A stretch of 64,000 nt of DNA from Paenibacillus alginolyticus DSM 5050 = NBRC 15375 (GCF_000422905.1 NZ_AUGY01000022.1:1-64000), one strand, 5' to 3'. Counted from the first letter of the stretch, positions 34,510 through 44,818 are shown. Program-made: numbers and translations. The notes: generated by a model from the sequence alone, not told the origin.

Positions 34510-36612
34510 ATGGATTACCGAGTCATTAAGGAGAATGATCTCTTCCTCATGACCGATAAAACCGGCGATATTCCAGCAGGCAATGAAGCAGGACACGGTC
34601 TATATACGAAAGATACCCGCTTTCTAAGTGGGCTTGAAATTCGTATTAACGGCAAAAAACCGATTCTGCTTAGTTCTTCCGCAGGAACGAACTATATCGC
34701 CACCATTCGTATGACTAATCCTCATATGGAATCGGATGGGCAGTTGATTCTTTGGAGAGAATCTGTCGAACTGGAAAGACAACGATTTATTTACGAAGGC
34801 GCTCTATATGAAACCATTGCCTTCACTAACTTTTATCCGAAGCCGGTTGCTTTCGACTTTACAGCTCAATTCGAAAGCGATTTCGCTGACATGTTCGTCG
34901 TTCGGGGCTTTCAGAATGGAACTTTCGGTGAAGCGCTCCCTGATGTGATGGAACACCAGAAGCTGGTCAAACGCTACAAAGGAACAGACGGAGTTGAACG
35001 TCAGACGCATATTTGTTGGGATCGCAAGGAAACGGTTGTACAGGAAGACAGTACGATAGCCTTCAACTTTGAGCTAGCGCCCAAAGAACGCCAATCCGTT
35101 ACCTTCTTCATTGCCCCTTATATCGATGGCAAGGGATCTGAGCAAGTCTCTGCCCAACAAGCGATTGAGATGCTGAAAGCTTCCTACCAGGAATGGGACC
35201 ACAATACCACTTCCATAGAAAGCAATCTTCCCCTATTCAATCACTTGTACGACCGCGGACTTCAGGATTTGCGCGTGCTCCTTACGGACCTTGGGCATGG
35301 ACGCTTCCCAGTTGCTGGACTGCCTTGGTATGCGGTCCCATTTGGACGGGACAGTTTAATTGCTGCCCTGCAAATGCTGCCCGCAGCACCAAATGTGGCC
35401 AAAGGTACATTGCTTACAATGGCCTCCTATCAGGGTACAAAGGAAGATGTTTGGCGGGATGAAGAACCTGGTAAAATTATGCACGAAATTCGCTATGGCG
35501 AGCTTGCATTAACGAACCAGATTCCTTTCACACCTTACTACGGAACCATTGATGCAACGCCTCTTTTCCTACTCCTTGCTGCGGAGTATGTGCAATGGAC
35601 CGGAGATACGGCGCTCATTGAGCAGTTGATGCCGAACATCGAGCAAGCCTTGCACTGGATTGACAATTATGGAGATGCAGATGGTGATCGATTTGTGGAA
35701 TATTACCAGAAATCATCCAAAGGCATTGCCAACCAAGGTTGGAAAGATTCTGGCGATTCTGTCGTACATAGTAACGGCAATTATGCCAAAGCACCCATTG
35801 CGCTCGCTGAAGTGCAAGGGTATGTCTATCATGCGAAGATGAAACTATCTCCTATTCTTCGCCAGTTAGGTAAAGAATCAATGGCCGATGAGCTGGAAAG
35901 CTCCGCAGAAGATCTTCGCCAACGCTTCGAATCGAGCTTCTGGATGGAAGAAGAAGGCTTTTACGCAATTGCACTAGATGCTGACAAGAAGCAAGTCCAA
36001 TCAGTGACAACTAATCCTGGTCATGTCCTCATGTCAGGCATGCTCCAGCCAGACCGCGCTGAATCCGTTGTGCGCCGACTAGTAGCACCTGACATGTTCA
36101 GTGGTTATGGCATTCGCACCATGAGCACGGAATCGTCCGGCTACAATCCTATGAGCTATCACGACGGCAGCATTTGGCCGCATGACAACTCCCTTGTATT
36201 GCTGGGAATGAGCCGCAGCGGCTTCAAAGCGGAAACCATGCAAGTCATTGAGGGCTTAATGAAGGCATCTGAAAGTTTCGAGTACCATAGACTCCCTGAA
36301 TTATATTGTGGGTACGACGATTCCATAGGTGAGCCTGTACCTTATCCTGTTGCTTGTTCTCCTCAAGCCTGGGCAGCCGGTACTCCGCTAGTATTTTTGC
36401 AGACCATGCTCGGTATCGAGCCCGATACGCTGGGAGGTACCATCCGATTTAATCCCGTATTGCCATCTGGCATGACGGAACTTACCGTCCGCAATATGAC
36501 CGTGGCGCAAGGCAAGCTGAGCCTACACATTCTGTTTAACCCACAGACGCAGACTGCGGTTGTGAACGTGCTGCACAATACAACAGGGCTTCAAGTGATT
36601 CAACATTCATAA
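34510..36612 (+). CDS. Glycogen debranching enzyme-like (amylo-alpha-1,6-glucosidase) glycoside hydrolase
   Basis: 700 residues: an N-terminal beta domain (DYRVIKENDLFLMTD...GLYTKDTRFL) as in bacterial debranching-type enzymes, and an (alpha/alpha)6 barrel with GLPWYAVPFGRDSL, QGWKDSGDSV and SIWPHDNSLV, which contain the acidic residues expected for catalysis. No signal peptide is seen, so it acts in the cytoplasm on an imported oligosaccharide. The ATG at 34510 follows GGGGTGG. It opens an operon with a sugar ABC importer under a LacI-type regulator. Confidence 0.82.
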   Translation: MDYRVIKENDLFLMTDKTGDIPAGNEAGHGLYTKDTRFLSGLEIRINGKKPILLSSSAGTNYIATIRMTNPHMESDGQLILWRESVELERQRFIYEGALYETIAFTNFYPKPVAFDFTAQFESDFADMFVVRGFQNGTFGEALPDVMEHQKLVKRYKGTDGVERQTHICWDRKETVVQEDSTIAFNFELAPKERQSVTFFIAPYIDGKGSEQVSAQQAIEMLKASYQEWDHNTTSIESNLPLFNHLYDRGLQDLRVLLTDLGHGRFPVAGLPWYAVPFGRDSLIAALQMLPAAPNVAKGTLLTMASYQGTKEDVWRDEEPGKIMHEIRYGELALTNQIPFTPYYGTIDATPLFLLLAAEYVQWTGDTALIEQLMPNIEQALHWIDNYGDADGDRFVEYYQKSSKGIANQGWKDSGDSVVHSNGNYAKAPIALAEVQGYVYHAKMKLSPILRQLGKESMADELESSAEDLRQRFESSFWMEEEGFYAIALDADKKQVQSVTTNPGHVLMSGMLQPDRAESVVRRLVAPDMFSGYGIRTMSTESSGYNPMSYHDGSIWPHDNSLVLLGMSRSGFKAETMQVIEGLMKASESFEYHRLPELYCGYDDSIGEPVPYPVACSPQAWAAGTPLVFLQTMLGIEPDTLGGTIRFNPVLPSGMTELTVRNMTVAQGKLSLHILFNPQTQTAVVNVLHNTTGLQVIQHS

Positions 36613-36644
36613 ATAGCTATTTAAAAAAAGGGAGGCATTTACTC

Positions 36645-37961
36645 ATGAAAAAATGGCTTACTGGCATTTCACTTGCCGCTGTATCATCGATGATCGTAAT
36701 CTCCGGCTGTGGCAACCCAGCTAACAACGCATCTCCATCCCCATCGACTCCTGCGGCTTCAGCTGCAGCGACTGCGGCAACTAAATCGGCAGAGCCGGTC
36801 ACGATTACATTGAACGGTTGGGGCTCCAGTCCTGAAGAAACAGCACTGTTTCAACAAGTATTGAAAGATTTCCAAGCCAAACATCCGAACATTACCGTTA
36901 AGTTTGACGTTATCGCGGATCAATATATGGATGTCATTAAAACTCGCTTAGTAGGTGGCGAAGGCGCGGATGTATTCTTCCTAGATGCATTTGAAGCCCC
37001 TGGCCTGATTGCCAAAAACGTGCTTGAACCGCTTGATGGTTATGTAAAACCTGAGTTTGACGTTGCTGACTTCGAAGCGCCACTTCTGAACGCTTTTAAA
37101 GGTAAAGACGGCAAAAGCTATGGCTTCCCGAAAGATACGTCTACACTAGCGCTTTTCTACAATAAGAAAGATTTCGCAGAAGCTGGTATCACTAAGGTTC
37201 CTACAACTTGGGAAGAGCTTCAAGATGCAGCCAAAAAGCTGACTAAAGCAGATGGCGGTAAAGTATCCCGCTTCGGATTTGGCGCTGCGCCTGAGCTCGC
37301 CCGTCAAATGTTCATGATTCAAGCTGCTGGCGGCAAGGTTTCCGACGATAACGGCAATGCGGCTTACTCATCTCCTGAAGCGTTGAAAGGTCTACAACCG
37401 GTAGTTGATATGCACCTGAAAGATAAATCCGCTGGCGAACCGAAGGATCTGGGCGCAGGCTGGGGCGGAGAAATGTTCGGACAGCACAAAGCTTCGATGG
37501 TGATCGAAGGAAACTGGGCGATTCCGTACCTGCAAAGCACATTCAAAGATCTTGATTTTGCTACAGCTGAGCTTCCAACCACTTTCGGCAAAAAAGCGAC
37601 AATGGCTTACACAGTGGCCTATGTAATGAATAAAAGCTCAAAACACAAGCAAGAAGCCTATGAACTTATTTCTTATCTGACTGGTAAAGAAGGCATGAAA
37701 ACATGGACCAGCAAAGGCTTAGCACTACCTGCTCGTAAATCCGTAGCCAAAGAGCTTGGCTTCGACAAAGATCCGCTGCGCGCTGCATTAGTAGCCGGCA
37801 ACTCCTACTCCATTCCATGGCAAGCGAAAGAAACGTTGCCGATCATCATGAACAACTTCAACAATCAGTTTATTTCCGCTTATCAAGGTAAAGTAACCCT
37901 GGAAGAAGCGCTCAAAAAAGCGCAAGACACCGCTAATAAAGAAATTGCCGCAAGTAAATAA
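36645..37961 (+). CDS. Sugar ABC transporter substrate-binding lipoprotein
   Basis: 438 residues with a lipoprotein signal peptide and lipobox ISGC (Cys23), a Ser/Pro/Ala-rich linker and a family 1 extracellular solute-binding domain (TITLNGWGSSPEE...). It captures a sugar outside the membrane. GGGAGG precedes the ATG, 32 nt after the hydrolase gene. A 13-bp hairpin after the stop probably keeps this gene expressed above the permeases. Confidence 0.9.
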   Translation: MKKWLTGISLAAVSSMIVISGCGNPANNASPSPSTPAASAAATAATKSAEPVTITLNGWGSSPEETALFQQVLKDFQAKHPNITVKFDVIADQYMDVIKTRLVGGEGADVFFLDAFEAPGLIAKNVLEPLDGYVKPEFDVADFEAPLLNAFKGKDGKSYGFPKDTSTLALFYNKKDFAEAGITKVPTTWEELQDAAKKLTKADGGKVSRFGFGAAPELARQMFMIQAAGGKVSDDNGNAAYSSPEALKGLQPVVDMHLKDKSAGEPKDLGAGWGGEMFGQHKASMVIEGNWAIPYLQSTFKDLDFATAELPTTFGKKATMAYTVAYVMNKSSKHKQEAYELISYLTGKEGMKTWTSKGLALPARKSVAKELGFDKDPLRAALVAGNSYSIPWQAKETLPIIMNNFNNQFISAYQGKVTLEEALKKAQDTANKEIAASK

Positions 37962-37978
37962 CCAAACAAAGCATAGCA

Positions 37979-38012
37979 GCCGTAAAAGAGGAGAACCTTC
38001 CTCTTTTACGGC
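37979..38012 (+). terminator. Intra-operon hairpin (attenuator) after the binding-protein gene
   Basis: GCCGTAAAAGAGG/CCTCTTTTACGGC, 13 perfect pairs, loop of 8, then ATTTTAC: a leaky terminator or mRNA stabiliser, as in malE-malF type operons. Confidence 0.75.
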
Positions 38013-38038
38013 ATTTTACAGGAAAGGGGGAGCTTTGA

Positions 38039-38938
38039 ATGAAACGACGCTGGAACCGCCGCAAATGGCGGGACGTGATTTCTGGATATTTGTTCGTTTC
38101 TCCGTCTCTGATTGTGCTTGGCGCCTTCTTTTTACTGCCTATTCTTTACGCAGTTTTCCTCTCTCTGCATAAGGTTGAGCTGCTTGGAGGCATAAGCTAC
38201 AAATTCATCGGACTTCGCAACTTCGCCCGAATCGCCGATGACGACCGTGCCTGGATCGGGCTCCGTAATACCGTTGAATACGCGTTATATGTCGTTCCCA
38301 TACAAACGATTGTCGCCATGCTGATGGCGTCCGTATTGAATTCTAAAATTAAATTCCGTAATTTTTTCAGAGTTGTCTACTTTATGCCGACAATCACCTC
38401 ATCCGCGGTGTTAACCCTCATTTTCATGTGGCTTTACAAATCTGATGGATTACTAAATGATATGCTCAATTTCCTGGGCATGGATAGTTTCAATTGGCTG
38501 GGAGACCCAAGCGTCGCCCTTAAAGGCATTATGATCATGAATATATTTTCCACAGCGCCTCAGTTTATGGTTATTTACTTAGCAGCGCTGCAGGATATTC
38601 CCGATACGTTATATGAAGCAGCCGAGCTTGATGGCGCAGGAACTTGGCGCAGATTCATCTCGATTACAGTACCTATGCTCAAACCCGTCACTTTCTTCGT
38701 GGTGACCATGGGATTGATCGGAACGTTCCAACTTTTTGATCAGGCCTATATATTGTCAAATGGTTCTGGGGGCCCTGATAATTCTACGCTGACCCTTGTT
38801 CTATTGATTTATCAATATGCGTTCAAAAACTTGGATATGGGTTACGCATCCGCTTTAGCCTTTATGTTAACTTGCGCAATCATGATTGTGACGCTGATTC
38901 AACGCAAGCTTTTCGGCGGCGAAGAGAAATTGAACTAA
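38039..38938 (+). CDS. Sugar ABC transporter permease (MalF-like)
   Basis: 299 residues with six membrane segments and the EAA loop (EAAELDGAGTWRRFISITVPML). Carbohydrate uptake permease of the MalF/UgpA type. GGAAAGGGGG precedes the ATG. It pairs with the MalG-like permease 17 nt downstream. No ATPase gene lies in the operon, so a shared MsmX/MsmK-type ATPase encoded elsewhere is probably used. Confidence 0.9.
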   Translation: MKRRWNRRKWRDVISGYLFVSPSLIVLGAFFLLPILYAVFLSLHKVELLGGISYKFIGLRNFARIADDDRAWIGLRNTVEYALYVVPIQTIVAMLMASVLNSKIKFRNFFRVVYFMPTITSSAVLTLIFMWLYKSDGLLNDMLNFLGMDSFNWLGDPSVALKGIMIMNIFSTAPQFMVIYLAALQDIPDTLYEAAELDGAGTWRRFISITVPMLKPVTFFVVTMGLIGTFQLFDQAYILSNGSGGPDNSTLTLVLLIYQYAFKNLDMGYASALAFMLTCAIMIVTLIQRKLFGGEEKLN

Positions 38939-38955
38939 GAGAGGAGAGACCCTAA

Positions 38956-39789
38956 ATGGAAGCATCCAAAACCCGCACTATAGCGCGCGTATTAACCTAT
39001 CTCATGCTGATGCTATATGCCGTAATTACCGTTATTCCGTTCTTGTGGGCGCTCTCCGCCTCGTTCAAGACGCTAGCGGAAATCTCTACAACCGGTTTAT
39101 CTTTTATTCCAGAACATTTTACGCTCGATAATTACAAATATATTTTCACAAGTGAACAAATGTTCCCTCGCTGGTTTTTTAACAGCGTCTTGGTCGGCGT
39201 CTCCGTTACCCTGCTCAATCTGCTGCTGAACTCATTAGCCGGGTACTCATTAGCCCGCTTCGACTTTCCCGGCAACAAGCTTATTTTCTTCTTCATCCTT
39301 ACCATCCTGATGGTACCGGATAAGGTTACGCTTATTCCACAATATCTGATCATTAAGGACTTGGGCTGGCTGAATAGCTTCCGCTCTTTGATTATTCCGG
39401 CGGCGGTGCAAGCCACTTATATTTTCATGATGCGTCAGTTTTTCATTAGTTTTCCCAAGGAATTGGAAGAAGCCTCGGAAATGGATGGCATGACACGAAT
39501 CGGGATGTTCTTCCGGGTTGCACTCCCGCTAGCTGGACCGCCGCTTGCGGCTATGGCCATATTCACCTTCATGGGGTCATGGAATGAATTCTTGAAACCA
39601 CTGCTCTTTATGTCAGAGCGCTCGATGTTCACACTTCCGCTAGGGTTGAATACATTCAAAGGCCAGTACATCTCGTACTGGAACTACATCATGGCAGCGT
39701 CGATGATCTTCACCCTGCCAGCCCTGCTTGTTTATGTATTCGGAAATAAATTTTTCATCAAAGGAATTACATTTACAGGGACGAAATAA
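38956..39789 (+). CDS. Sugar ABC transporter permease (MalG-like)
   Basis: 277 residues with six membrane segments and the EAA loop (EEASEMDGMTRIGMFFRVALP). Second inner-membrane subunit of the sugar importer. GAGAGGAGAG precedes the ATG. It is the last gene of the operon, before a terminator. Confidence 0.9.
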   Translation: MEASKTRTIARVLTYLMLMLYAVITVIPFLWALSASFKTLAEISTTGLSFIPEHFTLDNYKYIFTSEQMFPRWFFNSVLVGVSVTLLNLLLNSLAGYSLARFDFPGNKLIFFFILTILMVPDKVTLIPQYLIIKDLGWLNSFRSLIIPAAVQATYIFMMRQFFISFPKELEEASEMDGMTRIGMFFRVALPLAGPPLAAMAIFTFMGSWNEFLKPLLFMSERSMFTLPLGLNTFKGQYISYWNYIMAASMIFTLPALLVYVFGNKFFIKGITFTGTK

Positions 39790-39800
39790 TGCTATATTTG

Positions 39801-39842
39801 AAAAACCGTTGGATCATGTCTATCATGTCCGGCGGTTTTTTG
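39801..39842 (+). terminator. Terminator of the sugar ABC operon
   Basis: AAAAACCG/CGGTTTTT with an imperfect upper stem and a T run. The following spacer to 39965 also has a small hairpin, CAGGCA/TGCCTG, at 39915-39931. Confidence 0.8.
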
Positions 39843-39965
39843 TTCTCCTAGGCTGCTAGATAATCCCCTGACAAGTACTAAAACTCCTTAGCTAGCGATA
39901 CATATAGTAGTACAGGCATTCTGTGCCTGAACCGCTTGTATCTGAGCGTAAAGGAGCCGCTGTAC

Positions 39966-41408
39966 ATGCCAAACCAAATTAGAAAAGTGATCTTCTATGC
40001 GTCTATCTTCCTAGGCTTACTAAGTGCGTTTTGCATTGCTCTATATATCTATGGATCTCAACTTACATTTCCTGCAGGGTTCACCGTTGCCGGCTGGCGG
40101 GTTGAAGGAATGCCCTATGATAAATTTCAACAAGAATACGAAAAGCGCCTACAGCTGCTCTCCTCCTATCCCGTTCAATTGCAATCCTCCCGTTCGAATA
40201 TTCCTAATAAACAACTGTCACTTGGACAACTAGGTGTTGAGTATCAAAAGGAAACCCTAGCTCGTTCACTTGGGCAGCTATTTGGAGGCTCGCCGATAGA
40301 ACGTATAAAAGCTCGCTGGACGCTGCGTCATGTAGATATACCACTAGAGGTCACTGTCAATCAAGCGCAGCTAAACACCGTAGTCAAAGAAGCTTGGAAA
40401 GACCTCTACAGCCTTCAGCCAGTTGCCGCCAAACGAATTGTAACCAATGAAGATTTACTAGCTTTCGAGCCCGAACGTAAAGTGCTGAGAATTGATACGG
40501 CCCATTTGCTTGAACACTTGAAAGAAGTTGCCCCATCCATTGCCTATATTCACAACGCCGCTCCTATTACTCTGTCTTTGCCTTTATACGAGCAGGGCCC
40601 TGCAACAACGGTCGAAACATTGAAGCATCAGGGCATCGATCGCAAAATCTCGGAATTTATGACCTCATTTCCCCCGTCGGGCGAAGGGAGAATTTACAAT
40701 ATACGCTCCACAGCCGCCTCTATTCAGGATTATCTAATGGCTCCAGGAGAGACCTTCGACTACAGCAAGATTATTGAAAAAACGGAAGCCCAATTCGGCT
40801 ATAAGGAAGCACCAGTCATTCTAAATGGCAAGCTTGTGCCAGGCATTGGAGGCGGCATTTGCCAAGTATCTACAACGCTTTACAATGCAGTACTGCGGAG
40901 CGGTCTCGACATTGTTGAACGGCGTAATCATTCACTCCCTGTTAGCTATGTTGCGCTCGGCCAAGATGCCACTTTCGCCAGCGGTTATATTAACTTCAAA
41001 TTCCGCAACAACACAGATGCCTATCTATTGATACGAACCATAACAACAGATCAAGCCGTCACTGTGAAGCTTTTCGGTCATATGTCGCCATCCATTACCT
41101 ACGACATCAATTCCAACATTGTAGAAACTATTCAACCACCGGTTAAATACTTGCAAAATTCCAGCCTGAAACCTGGCGTTACACGCCCTATTAGCACCGG
41201 CAAGGTCGGCTACAAGGTAGAGACGTATCGCATCAAAAGAGAAAATGGTACAATTGTCAGTAAAGAGTTAATCTCGAAGGATCAGTATTCTCCAGTGCCT
41301 ACCATCATCGCTGCCAACCGGAGCGACATCAAGTCAGATGAAATCAATCCCTCAACGCCAGAGCAGCCCATCCTTGAAGATGGCGTGAAAGGACCGGTTA
41401 ACCGGTAA
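39966..41408 (+). CDS. VanW family protein
   Basis: 480 residues: an N-terminal membrane helix (IFYASIFLGLLSAFCIALYIYG), a peptidoglycan-binding-4-like middle part, and the VanW domain with GETFDYSKII, GIGGGICQVSTTLYNAVL and FASGYINFKF. A partial G5-like segment (YKVETYRIKRENG) follows. VanW proteins are linked to the cell envelope, but their reaction is unknown. The ATG at 39966 has AAAGGAG 9 nt upstream. Confidence 0.85.
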   Translation: MPNQIRKVIFYASIFLGLLSAFCIALYIYGSQLTFPAGFTVAGWRVEGMPYDKFQQEYEKRLQLLSSYPVQLQSSRSNIPNKQLSLGQLGVEYQKETLARSLGQLFGGSPIERIKARWTLRHVDIPLEVTVNQAQLNTVVKEAWKDLYSLQPVAAKRIVTNEDLLAFEPERKVLRIDTAHLLEHLKEVAPSIAYIHNAAPITLSLPLYEQGPATTVETLKHQGIDRKISEFMTSFPPSGEGRIYNIRSTAASIQDYLMAPGETFDYSKIIEKTEAQFGYKEAPVILNGKLVPGIGGGICQVSTTLYNAVLRSGLDIVERRNHSLPVSYVALGQDATFASGYINFKFRNNTDAYLLIRTITTDQAVTVKLFGHMSPSITYDINSNIVETIQPPVKYLQNSSLKPGVTRPISTGKVGYKVETYRIKRENGTIVSKELISKDQYSPVPTIIAANRSDIKSDEINPSTPEQPILEDGVKGPVNR

Positions 41409-41413
41409 TAGAT

Positions 41414-41432
41414 AGAGGCTTCTGCCTCTTTT
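41414..41432 (+). terminator. Terminator after the VanW gene
   Basis: AGAGGC-TTCT-GCCTCT followed by TTT. Confidence 0.75.
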
Positions 41433-41528
41433 GCGAATAGGAAAGGTCATGTGACTGTAGTTACTAGGTCATTATGACTTTTTTCTATTATGATAGGAAT
41501 ATGAAATAGCACACAAGGAGGCTAGACG

Positions 41529-42233
41529 ATGAGCAAAATCGATTACTTCAAAGAACTAAACTATCGACTGCGTGGACTTCCCGAGAAGGAGCGCCAAAAT
41601 ATATTGTCTGTTTATGAAGAATTGTTTCAGAAAGCCATTGAAAATGGCAAGCAAGAGGATGATGTTGCACAGTCTCTCGGCTATCCTCGAGTTCCTAACT
41701 GGGACGCTCAAAAGGAGACGCCAAGTACAGAGCAGGAGCCTTCCAAAAGCACGTCCAGCGAACGGGTAGAGAAATCTTATCCCAGACCTGAACCGACTGC
41801 GGCGCCTAAGCAAGCTCCCGAAACTAGGGGCTATCCGCCTTATACGCATCCACAGGGCACGAATCCTTATATGAATCCCAATCCATACCCTTATCCGGTT
41901 AAACAGGAGTCGAGTATTAAGGCGATCATCGTAAGTATTATGCTTGGATTTTTTAATCTAATATTCGTTGTTGGTCCATGGTTCGGTGTTCTCGCCGCAT
42001 TAATTGCGTTATTCGTTGCGGGCTTTGCGCTCATCATCGCACCAATAGTCGGCATTCTTGGCAGCATCACGGGATCATCCAGCAGCGACCTGACGTTCAT
42101 TGGATTTGCACTGCTAGCTTGCTTTGGTTTAGGCATCATTCTGACAACGCTTGGTTCTTTGTTGTTCAAACAATTCTTCAAACTCAGCTGGATGTACATC
42201 CGATTCAATGCCAAATTGATTAAGGGGGCTTAA
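41529..42233 (+). CDS. DUF1700 (HAAS-type) membrane protein
   Basis: 234 residues. The N-terminal helical domain (YFKELNYRLRGLPEKERQ) is that of DUF1700 proteins, followed by a Pro-rich linker and three to four membrane helices. AAGGAGG lies before the ATG. These proteins usually sit next to a PadR regulator and a DUF4097 protein and are thought to sense or respond to envelope state; here the DUF4097 gene follows after 3 nt but no PadR gene is seen. Confidence 0.8.
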   Translation: MSKIDYFKELNYRLRGLPEKERQNILSVYEELFQKAIENGKQEDDVAQSLGYPRVPNWDAQKETPSTEQEPSKSTSSERVEKSYPRPEPTAAPKQAPETRGYPPYTHPQGTNPYMNPNPYPYPVKQESSIKAIIVSIMLGFFNLIFVVGPWFGVLAALIALFVAGFALIIAPIVGILGSITGSSSSDLTFIGFALLACFGLGIILTTLGSLLFKQFFKLSWMYIRFNAKLIKGA

Positions 42234-42236
42234 GCT

Positions 42237-43124
42237 ATGAAACGTGGCGTCAAATTTTTCTTACTGCTCGGCTTTGCCTGCCTTGGGGTCGGCCTTATTG
42301 GAGCAGCTGTTTCTTCTAAAGATGTCGATTGGAGTGCAGGTGTCACAAATATTGATATCGAAAAGAAGATTCCGGCAGCCAATATTGATACATTAATCAT
42401 TCAAAATGACATCTCCGGGGTAACCTTTATCCCAAGTAACTCCGATGAAATTAAAGTGCATCTCGTAGGAACAGTTGGAGAGCAAACTGCTAGAAGCTGC
42501 ACCATTGATGCGGCAACAGAAGGAAGCAATGTATGGCGAGTAGACGTATGTACACAGAAGAAACCACAAATTAATTTCGGTTTCAATTTGACAGATTTGA
42601 AAGCACTGATCAATAACCATGGTTTCCGATTACGAACAGAAGTCACACTTCCAGAAAAAATGTACAAAGCTATCACGGTTTCCTCGGATACGGGGGGCAT
42701 CAACTTCAAAGAAGTAAAAGCCGACAAGCTTACAGTCACCACAGATACAGGCGGCATTTCCATTGATCGTTACGAAGGGAAGCAGCTCAATCTTCAAACA
42801 GATACGGGGCGTATCAACGTAGAGGACGGGCAAGGTGATGTCAAGATGAAAACAGATACAGGCAGCATTACAGCTAAGCTGCATGATATCGGAGATTCCG
42901 TATCGCTTCAATCCGACACTGGCTCGATTCGTCTTCAGCTCGATCCTACTCCAAAAGGTGCAAGTTTCGATCTGAGAACAGACACAGGCAGCGTCAATCT
43001 GGAAATACCTGGTGTTAATGTACAAAAGACCGATCACAATGCCGCAAAGGGTACCATTGGTGATGGCAGCAAAAAAGTAACGGTACGGGCAGATACAGGA
43101 TACATCTCTGTTACCGGTAAATAA
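42237..43124 (+). CDS. DUF4097 beta-repeat protein
   Basis: 295 residues: an N-terminal hydrophobic segment (FFLLLGFACLGVGLIGAAV) and a beta-helix-like domain with repeated D-T-G-[GSR]-I steps (about seven between residues 145 and 290). It is probably exported and membrane-anchored. It is translationally linked to the DUF1700 gene. The function is unknown; the pair is usually placed among envelope-stress proteins. Confidence 0.8.
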   Translation: MKRGVKFFLLLGFACLGVGLIGAAVSSKDVDWSAGVTNIDIEKKIPAANIDTLIIQNDISGVTFIPSNSDEIKVHLVGTVGEQTARSCTIDAATEGSNVWRVDVCTQKKPQINFGFNLTDLKALINNHGFRLRTEVTLPEKMYKAITVSSDTGGINFKEVKADKLTVTTDTGGISIDRYEGKQLNLQTDTGRINVEDGQGDVKMKTDTGSITAKLHDIGDSVSLQSDTGSIRLQLDPTPKGASFDLRTDTGSVNLEIPGVNVQKTDHNAAKGTIGDGSKKVTVRADTGYISVTGK

Positions 43125-43125
43125 G

Positions 43126-43168
43126 AAAAAGCCTTCAAGACCATCAGAATTGGTTTTGAAGGCTTTTT
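43126..43168. terminator. Bidirectional terminator between DUF4097 gene and arg operon
   Basis: AAAAAGCCTTCAAGACCA/TGGTTTTGAAGGCTTTTT with a short loop; serves both convergent units. Confidence 0.9.
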
Positions 43169-43209
43169 ATCGACCAAAAAGGAGCTAGCGAGGATTCTCG
43201 TTTATTCGT

Positions 43210-44625
43210 TTACTTGCTTTTTTCTAAATAAACTTGCAACCACTCGTTCGACTGTGCCAGTACTTGCTCAGCGCGAGCAATCGCCTCTGTCACTTGGTTG
43301 CTGGCCGTTCCGCCGTAGACATTACGCGCGTTAACCACTTGCTCAGGTTGTAACACCTGATAAATATCGGACTCGAATAGGCTTGAGAAGGTTTTGAACT
43401 CCTCGATGCTCATATCGAGCAGGTATTTTTTGTTTTGGATGCAGTACAGCACGGTTTTGCCAATCACTTCGTGCGCCTGACGGAAAGGCAATCCCTTGTT
43501 CACAAGGTAATCGGCGATATCCGTTGCGTTTGAGAAATCTTGGTTCACTGCTTGTCTCATGCGATCCGAGTTTACTTTCATCGTAGCAACCATAGGAGCG
43601 AATAATTGAAGCGCGCCCTGCAGGGTGCGAACCGTATCGAACATGCCTTCTTTGTCTTCCTGCATGTCCTTGTTGTAAGCCAGCGGCAGCGACTTGAGCA
43701 CGGTCATCAGACCGAACAAGTTGCCATAGACGCGGCCGGTTTTGCCTCGGACGAGCTCCGCCACGTCCGGGTTCTTCTTCTGCGGCATGATCGAGCTGCC
43801 GGTGCAGAAAGCATCATCGAGTTCGATGAACGCGAACTCGGTCGAGGACCAGAGCACCATTTCCTCGCTGAAGCGAGAAAGGTGCATCATGATCATGGAC
43901 GCGTTAGAGAGGAACTCCAGGATGAAATCGCGGTCGCTGACCGCATCCAGGGAGTTCTCGTACACGCGTCCGAACCCGAGCTGCTCCGCCACGAAATGGC
44001 GGTCGATCGGGAAGGTCGTGCCGGCGAGCGCGCCAGCGCCGAGCGGCAGCATGTCTACGCGCTTGTAGCTGTCCTGCAAGCGCTCAAGGTCACGTTGGAA
44101 CATGCTGACGTAAGCCATCATGTGATGCGCGAACAGAATCGGCTGCGCACGCTGCAGATGCGTATACCCCGGGATAATTGTATCCAAATTATCCTTCGCT
44201 TTCTCAAGCAAAGCCTCCTGCAGTTTGATCAGCAGGCCAACGAACTCGACCACCCGCTTGCGCAGGTAGAGATGCATGTCCGTTGCCACTTGATCGTTAC
44301 GGCTGCGGCCGGTGTGCAGCTTGCCGCCGACAGGGCCGATCAAATCGATTAAGGTTTTCTCGATATTCATATGAATATCTTCATTCTGAATCGTGTATTC
44401 CAGCTCGCCACGGCGAATCATGCCTTGCACAGCCAGCAAGCCATCTTTGATTTTCTCGACATCATCCGCAGGCAGAATGCCGCACTTGCCAAGCATCGTC
44501 ACATGCGCTAGGCTGCCTTCGATATCTTCCTCGGCAAGCTCTTTGTCAAACGTAATCGATGCGGTATATTCTTCGACCAATTGGTCGGTTTTCTTCGTAA
44601 ATCGTCCACCCCAAAGCTTAGACAC
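43210..44625 (-). CDS. argH: Argininosuccinate lyase
   Basis: 471 residues with the fumarase/lyase signature [12 protein letters not shown]. It splits argininosuccinate into arginine and fumarate, the last step of arginine synthesis. GTG start at 44625 ([12 protein letters not shown]) with GAGAGGAG 9 nt upstream; the longer ORF start is unlikely. It is the last gene of the arg block; a 263-nt spacer with a hairpin and a palindrome repeat separates it from argG. Confidence 0.95.
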   Translation of the reverse strand: MSKLWGGRFTKKTDQLVEEYTASITFDKELAEEDIEGSLAHVTMLGKCGILPADDVEKIKDGLLAVQGMIRRGELEYTIQNEDIHMNIEKTLIDLIGPVGGKLHTGRSRNDQVATDMHLYLRKRVVEFVGLLIKLQEALLEKAKDNLDTIIPGYTHLQRAQPILFAHHMMAYVSMFQRDLERLQDSYKRVDMLPLGAGALAGTTFPIDRHFVAEQLGFGRVYENSLDAVSDRDFILEFLSNASMIMMHLSRFSEEMVLWSSTEFAFIELDDAFCTGSSIMPQKKNPDVAELVRGKTGRVYGNLFGLMTVLKSLPLAYNKDMQEDKEGMFDTVRTLQGALQLFAPMVATMKVNSDRMRQAVNQDFSNATDIADYLVNKGLPFRQAHEVIGKTVLYCIQNKKYLLDMSIEEFKTFSSLFESDIYQVLQPEQVVNARNVYGGTASNQVTEAIARAEQVLAQSNEWLQVYLEKSK

Positions 44626-44652
44626 CGTGCATGGCTCCTCTCGTATTAACAT

Positions 44653-44692
44653 AATATAGGGATCTTTGAGCGGCGCTCAAAGTCTCTCTGCT
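44653..44692. repeat. CTTTGAGC palindrome repeat, copy 3 (upstream of argH)
   Basis: TAATATAGGGAT, CTTTGAGC-GGC-GCTCAAAG, TCTCTCTGCT. It ends 28 nt before the argH start, at nearly the same place as copy 1 before ftsE. Confidence 0.75.
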
Positions 44693-44788
44693 CGACAAAC
44701 GTGGCCTGTAGAAACTCCTATTTAGCATAACTGAACTCGTTTTGGACTCATAAAGACTCTTATTTCACTTAAACAACCGCTATCCGTT

Positions 44789-44818
44789 GAAATAGCAGCC
44801 CCTAGAGGCTGCTATTTC
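44789..44818 (-). terminator. Hairpin between argG and argH
   Basis: GAAATAGCAGCC/GGCTGCTATTTC, 12 pairs, loop of 6, no clear T run on the minus strand. It could be a processing site or weak attenuator. Confidence 0.5.

Noticed and set aside
43606-44352. 248-residue plus-strand ORF
   Set aside because: Antisense shadow of argH.
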